A stretch of 25,780 bases of DNA, taken from the NCBI GenBank assembly GCA_002506425.1, contig DAXO01000072.1:3133-28912 (forward strand). The letters are read 5' to 3'. The stretch's first letter is position 1. Every line of letters starts with the position of its first letter. The notes beneath the pieces were generated by a model. It saw only the letters and a list, made by a program, of their open reading frames with translations, searched no databases and was not told where the DNA came from. The position numbers and the translations under genes are program-made. This document shows positions 22,259 to 25,780 of the stretch, in pieces. This DNA is from Methanomassiliicoccaceae archaeon UBA480. GTDB taxonomy: Archaea; Thermoplasmatota; Thermoplasmata; Methanomassiliicoccales; Methanomethylophilaceae.

Positions 22259-24400
22259 ATGTTCCAGGTGGCGGTTTACGGCAAAGGCGGGATAGGAAAG
22301 TCGACGATGTCCGCCAATATCTCGATGGCCCTGGCGGGCCGGGGGAAGAAGGTCATGCAGGTCGGATGCGATCCGAAGCATGATTCCACCAGGCTGCTTC
22401 TGGGAGGAAGATCTCAGCGCACCGTTCTGGACTATGTCCGCGAGGTGCCGATCGGCAGGAGGTCGCTGGACGACGTCGTGATCGAGGGGTCTGGCGGAGT
22501 TCTATGCACAGAATCCGGAGGGCCCGAGCCCGGCATAGGGTGCGCCGGACGCGGCATACTCACGACATTCGATACGCTCAGGAAGCTGGGGGCCGATGAT
22601 CTGGATGTGGATTTCAGGATTTACGACGTCCTGGGGGACGTGGTATGCGGAGGATTCGCGGTTCCTCTCAGGGAGGAGTACGCGGATGCGGTCATCCTCG
22701 TCACGTCGGGAGAATTCATGGCGATGTACGCCGCGAACAACATCATGCGCGGCATGCTCAATTTCGAGACCGGGAGGCCCAGGCTGCTCGGGATAGTGTT
22801 CAACTCCAGGGGAGGTCCGGAGGAGAAGGAGTCGGTCGAGAGATTCGCAGAGGCCGCCGGCACCAGGATAATAGCCGAGATTCCGCGCGATCCGTCCTTC
22901 GCCGAAGCCGAATCCAAAGGGTGCACCGTCATGGAGCTGTTCCCGCACGGGAATGCCGCCGCCCAGATCTCCAGGATCGCGGATGCGCTGATCGAGGCGG
23001 CCGAAGGCAGGCTAGAATTGGACGATCCGACTCCTCTGGATGAGGGGCAGCTGTCCGATCTGGCGGCCGGACGCGAGATACGCTCTCCTTCGGGCGTCAC
23101 ATCGGAACGAATCGGATGCGGCGGATGCTCCCGCCGCACTTCGATCAACGGCACCAGGATAATGAGCTCCTGCGCCGCATACGGCGCTGTGGCCGCCTTC
23201 GCAAGGCTGGGGGACAGGGCCGTTATAGTACACGGGCCGGAGAGCTGCGCCTATCTGATGGCGACGACCCGTGCCAAAGCCGTCCTGGACCTCTACGAGA
23301 GGGGAATCTACGAAAGGCCTCCGACCAATGATATACGGTCCACCAGGATGGATGACGGCGCATCCATATTCGGAGGGCGCAGGTTCCTCGAGGAGGCTAT
23401 GGAGAAGGCCGTCGCCGAGGGATACACGAGGATCGCCGTCGTGACCACATGCATGTCCGGGATAATAGGGGACGACTGCAGAGGTTCGGTGGAATCATTC
23501 AAAGCGTCCCACCCGGATGTCGATGCAATCCTGGTCCAGACGGACGGGGACATGGCCGGCGACTACACGGACGGATTCATGATGGCCGCGAGGGCCGTCG
23601 TCGACGAGATCGATCCCGGCGTGGAGCCCGAGGATGGATTCGTCAATCTGATCGCCCCCTCGTTCTTCGATATACAATCCCGCGCCCATTCCAAAGCGCT
23701 CGACGATATGCTGTCGGCATTCGGGCTGAAGGTGAACTGCCGCTTCCTCGACGACTGTTCGCCGTCTCCTCCGAGGATGCTCTGCCGGGGGATGACCGAC
23801 ATACTGATGAGCGACACGCGCGGCGCGAGGGAGCTCATGTCCATGGTGACGGAGCGCACGGGCAGGCGCCCTTTCCCCGCGGTGATGCCTGTGGGCTTCC
23901 ACGACTACATCGCATGGGTGCGCGAGATGGGCCGCTTCACCGGCAAGGCGAAGGAAGCCGAGGACGAGGCGAGACGCGCGGAGTCCGAGTACCGCAGGCT
24001 GGCGGACGCGCACAGGCCCAGGATGGAGGGGGTCAGGCTGTTGATCGTGTGGAAGATAGGAGGGAACCCGGACTGGCTGATAGACGTCCTCGAGGATGTC
24101 GGGGCCCAGGTCCTCAGAGTGGGCTTCGCCCCCAGTCCTAGGAAGGCCGGAGGCACTCCGGATTCGAGGCACGATGTCGTCACGAACTACACGGACGAGG
24201 ATCTCGCCAGGGACCTGTCCGAAATGAAACCGGATCTTCTGATAAGCGACATAGTCAAGCCGGTGCCCGAAGGCGTGGCCTTCGCTAAGCTGAGCAGGAT
24301 GGGAGTGGGATACAGGCAGGTGTTCGAGTATCTCGAATACCTGGAGAACACCCTGCGCCTTCCGGCGATCGAGGGATGGAGAAGGGGGAGGAGCATATGA
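22259..24400 (+). CDS. Fused NifH-NifD-like nitrogenase-family protein
   Basis: A 713-residue single frame joining two proteins that are normally separate. Residues 1-250 are a complete NifH-type iron protein: P-loop GKGGIGKST (8-16), switch GCDPKHDST, [4Fe-4S] cysteines C95 (GIGCAGRG) and C130 (DVLGDVVCGGF). After a linker with a CGGC pair (C287, C290), residues about 300-713 are a component-1 catalytic subunit. It has three P-cluster-type cysteines: C305 (SSCAAYG), C330 (HGPESC) and C398 (TTCMSGIIGDD). C509 lines up by eye with the FeMo-cofactor cysteine of NifD, but the cofactor histidine position appears to be F689 (MGVGYRQVF). It overlaps the next gene (ATGA). No nitrogen-fixation genes are nearby. 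An F430-type reductase (CfbCD) is an alternative, though those are unfused and lack the second component-1 subunit found here. Confidence 0.9.
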   Translation: MFQVAVYGKGGIGKSTMSANISMALAGRGKKVMQVGCDPKHDSTRLLLGGRSQRTVLDYVREVPIGRRSLDDVVIEGSGGVLCTESGGPEPGIGCAGRGILTTFDTLRKLGADDLDVDFRIYDVLGDVVCGGFAVPLREEYADAVILVTSGEFMAMYAANNIMRGMLNFETGRPRLLGIVFNSRGGPEEKESVERFAEAAGTRIIAEIPRDPSFAEAESKGCTVMELFPHGNAAAQISRIADALIEAAEGRLELDDPTPLDEGQLSDLAAGREIRSPSGVTSERIGCGGCSRRTSINGTRIMSSCAAYGAVAAFARLGDRAVIVHGPESCAYLMATTRAKAVLDLYERGIYERPPTNDIRSTRMDDGASIFGGRRFLEEAMEKAVAEGYTRIAVVTTCMSGIIGDDCRGSVESFKASHPDVDAILVQTDGDMAGDYTDGFMMAARAVVDEIDPGVEPEDGFVNLIAPSFFDIQSRAHSKALDDMLSAFGLKVNCRFLDDCSPSPPRMLCRGMTDILMSDTRGARELMSMVTERTGRRPFPAVMPVGFHDYIAWVREMGRFTGKAKEAEDEARRAESEYRRLADAHRPRMEGVRLLIVWKIGGNPDWLIDVLEDVGAQVLRVGFAPSPRKAGGTPDSRHDVVTNYTDEDLARDLSEMKPDLLISDIVKPVPEGVAFAKLSRMGVGYRQVFEYLEYLENTLRLPAIEGWRRGRSI

Positions 24401-25656
24401 GGATACTTCCGGATGGTCTCACCGGATCGATAATGGCAGTCGAAGGCATATCCGATGCCGCCGTCATGCTGCACGGGCCGGGCGGCTGCAGGGTGCGCCA
24501 CATGGTGCTGTCCACGGCGGTCTTCCCCAGGGAAGGCAGGGGGGATCCGTTCGTGCCGTACTTCTACGGCTATCCGAGGGTCCCTGCAACCTACCTTGAC
24601 GAGTACGACTTCATCAACGGCGCCTGCTACAAGTCGGAGGAGGGCCTATCGGCGGTCGCCTCCACGGATCCATCGCTCATAGTCGTCATAGATTCGCCGG
24701 GCGCCGCTCTCATCGGCGACGATCACGACAGGGCCATAGACGCGAACGGTCTGGCCGGCAGGGCGATGCGCATCGGGGAATCCATGGCATCGATGCCCGC
24801 GACCACGGCATGCGGAAGGACTCTGGCGCAGGTTATGGATTTCATAGCCCCGGCCAGGCGCAAAATGCGCAAAGGCGCGGTGAATCTCCTCGGCCTGTCT
24901 CTGATGGACAAGGACTGGAAGGCCGCGAAGAGGGAGCTTGTCGGATATCTGGAGGACATGGGCCTTGAGGTGATCGCATCCCCGGGCGCGGGATCCTCCG
25001 TCGATGAGCTGATCGGTTCCGCGGATGCCGAGTTCAACGTTGTCGTCTGCCCGGAGATGTGCGCGGAGCTCGTCCGCTGGTACGAGGGGATCGGGGTGCC
25101 TGCCGTGTGTTCGGAGGCCGGCGCACCCGTGGGATTCGATGCCACGGAGGCCTGGATACGCGCAGTCGCCGAGGCGACGGGCAGGGATCCTACGAAACCG
25201 CTCCGCAGAGTCGCGGAATGCCGCGAATCCGTATTCGAGAAGCTGGCCGGGATACGCTACAACGCTCTGAGGATAAGGGGTCTGACATTCTCCGCCGCGG
25301 GGACCGCATCCGTCGTCAGGCCGCTGACTGAGTGGCTGTACAGCTATCTGGCGATGGTTCCTGAGGCGATAGCCGTGGACGACGGGGCGGACGAGCACCA
25401 GGCCGATGCTCTCCGTTCTTTCCTGGGATGTATCGGTTCGGAGCATGCATGGGGAAGGGAGCCGGTGCCGTGCGGAGTGGTCCTGTGCGAAGGGGTTCAG
25501 GCAGCGACGATGGAGCTGGCAGACCAATGCAGGGCGGGTATCCCGATAGGCTACTCCTCGATGGGTCTGGACGACATCATCCCCCGGCCCGTATACGGAT
25601 GTCAGGGGGCGCTGTACATCCTGGACGAGATAATGCATGGTGTCAGGAACAGCTGA
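24397..25656 (+). CDS. NifK/BchZ-like partner subunit of the nitrogenase-like enzyme
   Basis: A 419-residue component-1 protein. ATG 24397 overlaps the upstream stop and follows GGGGAGGAG; the in-frame ATG at 24376 is rejected because it precedes that site. The N terminus aligns without gaps to the NifD part of its neighbour (DGLTGSIMAVEGISDAAVMLHGPGGC): C31 matches the second cluster cysteine, but the first is D6 and the third is the Ser-Pro of VIDSPGAALIGDD. Later component-1 landmarks are present (VVVCPEMCAELVRWYEGIGVPAV, then a GFDATEAW helix). It therefore should supply at most one Cys to a shared cluster, as in dark-operative tetrapyrrole reductases. It likely forms a heterotetramer with the NifD part of the fusion. 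Confidence 0.88.
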   Translation: MRILPDGLTGSIMAVEGISDAAVMLHGPGGCRVRHMVLSTAVFPREGRGDPFVPYFYGYPRVPATYLDEYDFINGACYKSEEGLSAVASTDPSLIVVIDSPGAALIGDDHDRAIDANGLAGRAMRIGESMASMPATTACGRTLAQVMDFIAPARRKMRKGAVNLLGLSLMDKDWKAAKRELVGYLEDMGLEVIASPGAGSSVDELIGSADAEFNVVVCPEMCAELVRWYEGIGVPAVCSEAGAPVGFDATEAWIRAVAEATGRDPTKPLRRVAECRESVFEKLAGIRYNALRIRGLTFSAAGTASVVRPLTEWLYSYLAMVPEAIAVDDGADEHQADALRSFLGCIGSEHAWGREPVPCGVVLCEGVQAATMELADQCRAGIPIGYSSMGLDDIIPRPVYGCQGALYILDEIMHGVRNS

Positions 25657-25693
25657 TGGGGTCATTCGGTGTTAGTCTGATTGCACTGCGAAC

Positions 25694-25700
25694 GTTTATC
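25694..25700 (+). promoter_or_regulatory. TATA element of the last gene
   Basis: GTTTATC centred about 28 bases before the ATG at 25725, implying a new, leaderless transcript rather than extension of the nitrogenase-like operon. Confidence 0.45.
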
Positions 25701-25724
25701 TGAATATCCACCGATTCTCGAATC

Positions 25725-25780
25725 ATGAAGCAGCAGATAGACACCGGCGGACTGACGTTCTCACGGATGCGGGAGGAGAA
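25725..25780 (+). CDS. Start of an unidentified gene, cut by the window edge
   Basis: An ATG at 25725 opens a frame to the window end (MKQQIDTGGLTFSRMREE). A TATA element 28 bases upstream supports it as a real start. Eighteen residues are too few to name it. The opening resembles the start of AAA-ATPase/PD-(D/E)XK proteins common in gut archaea (a short N-terminal strand, then F-x-x-hydrophobic-R-E), but this is only an impression. Confidence 0.55.
   Translation, partial: MKQQIDTGGLTFSRMREE

Noticed and set aside
24376..24396. Upstream ATG for the NifK-like gene
   Set aside because: It precedes the GGGGAGGAG ribosome-binding site. ATG 24397 has correct spacing and the ATGA overlap.
22259..25656. 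True nitrogen-fixing nitrogenase
   Set aside because: The cofactor histidine and two of three K-subunit cluster cysteines are missing, and no nifB, nifE, nifN or PII genes are near.
1..25780. CRISPR arrays, insertion sequences, rRNA genes
   Set aside because: No regularly spaced direct repeats, transposase-like frames, terminal inverted repeats or rRNA-like segments were seen.

Overview
The window reads as a methanogen-type archaeal chromosome. Many genes start a few bases downstream of a TATA element with no Shine-Dalgarno sequence, which suggests leaderless transcripts. The cofactor genes (CobN-type chelatase, two-gene SufBC system, Isf-type iron-sulfur flavoprotein, nitrogenase-like proteins) fit methanogens. 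The DNA is GC-rich. Almost every reading frame ends in TGA; the only two that end in TAG run abnormally far into a neighbour. TAG scarcity plus a BspA-like surface protein points to a host-associated member of the Methanomassiliicoccales (Thermoplasmatota). That placement is inference, because no marker gene in the window fixes it.

Layout. 1-1245: a frame-broken DUF4143 ATPase. 1481-2743: hisS. 2785-6610: a three-gene envelope operon with two related membrane proteins and a BspA-like surface protein. 6809-9416 (minus): an ABC exporter with a secreted, membrane-anchored partner. 9386-13223 (minus): a BtuFCD/FecBCD-type metal-chelate importer followed in the same transcript by bacterial-type panD and RNase HI. 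13398-13470 (minus): tRNA-Asp(GTC). 13570-14314: a VOC-fold protein facing a small membrane protein. 14449-18186: a full-length CobN/BchH-type chelatase subunit, followed by another small membrane protein on the opposite strand. 18711-20638 (minus): sufCB, divergent from an iron-sulfur flavoprotein (20751-21329). 21203-22048 (minus): an unrecognised cysteine-rich protein. 22259-25656: a two-gene nitrogenase-like operon. 25725-end: the start of another gene.

The main point of interest is the last operon. One 713-residue protein fuses a complete NifH iron protein to a NifD-like catalytic subunit, and it overlaps a 419-residue NifK-like partner. The NifD part keeps the three P-cluster-type cysteines and a cysteine matching the FeMo-cofactor Cys ligand, but the matching cofactor histidine appears to be phenylalanine. 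The partner keeps only one cluster cysteine. This resembles the cluster ligation of tetrapyrrole reductases (DPOR, COR) more than that of nitrogenase. A chelatase, a chelate importer, Fe-S assembly genes and an Fe-S flavoprotein lie within 12 kb. A plausible reading is a reductase acting on a tetrapyrrole or another special substrate, with iron-sulfur supply next to it. The substrate cannot be read from the sequence.

Several promoters carry perfect inverted repeats placed where a repressor would act (suf, btuF-like, cobN, nifHD). Their sequences differ, so they would be separate regulons if real.
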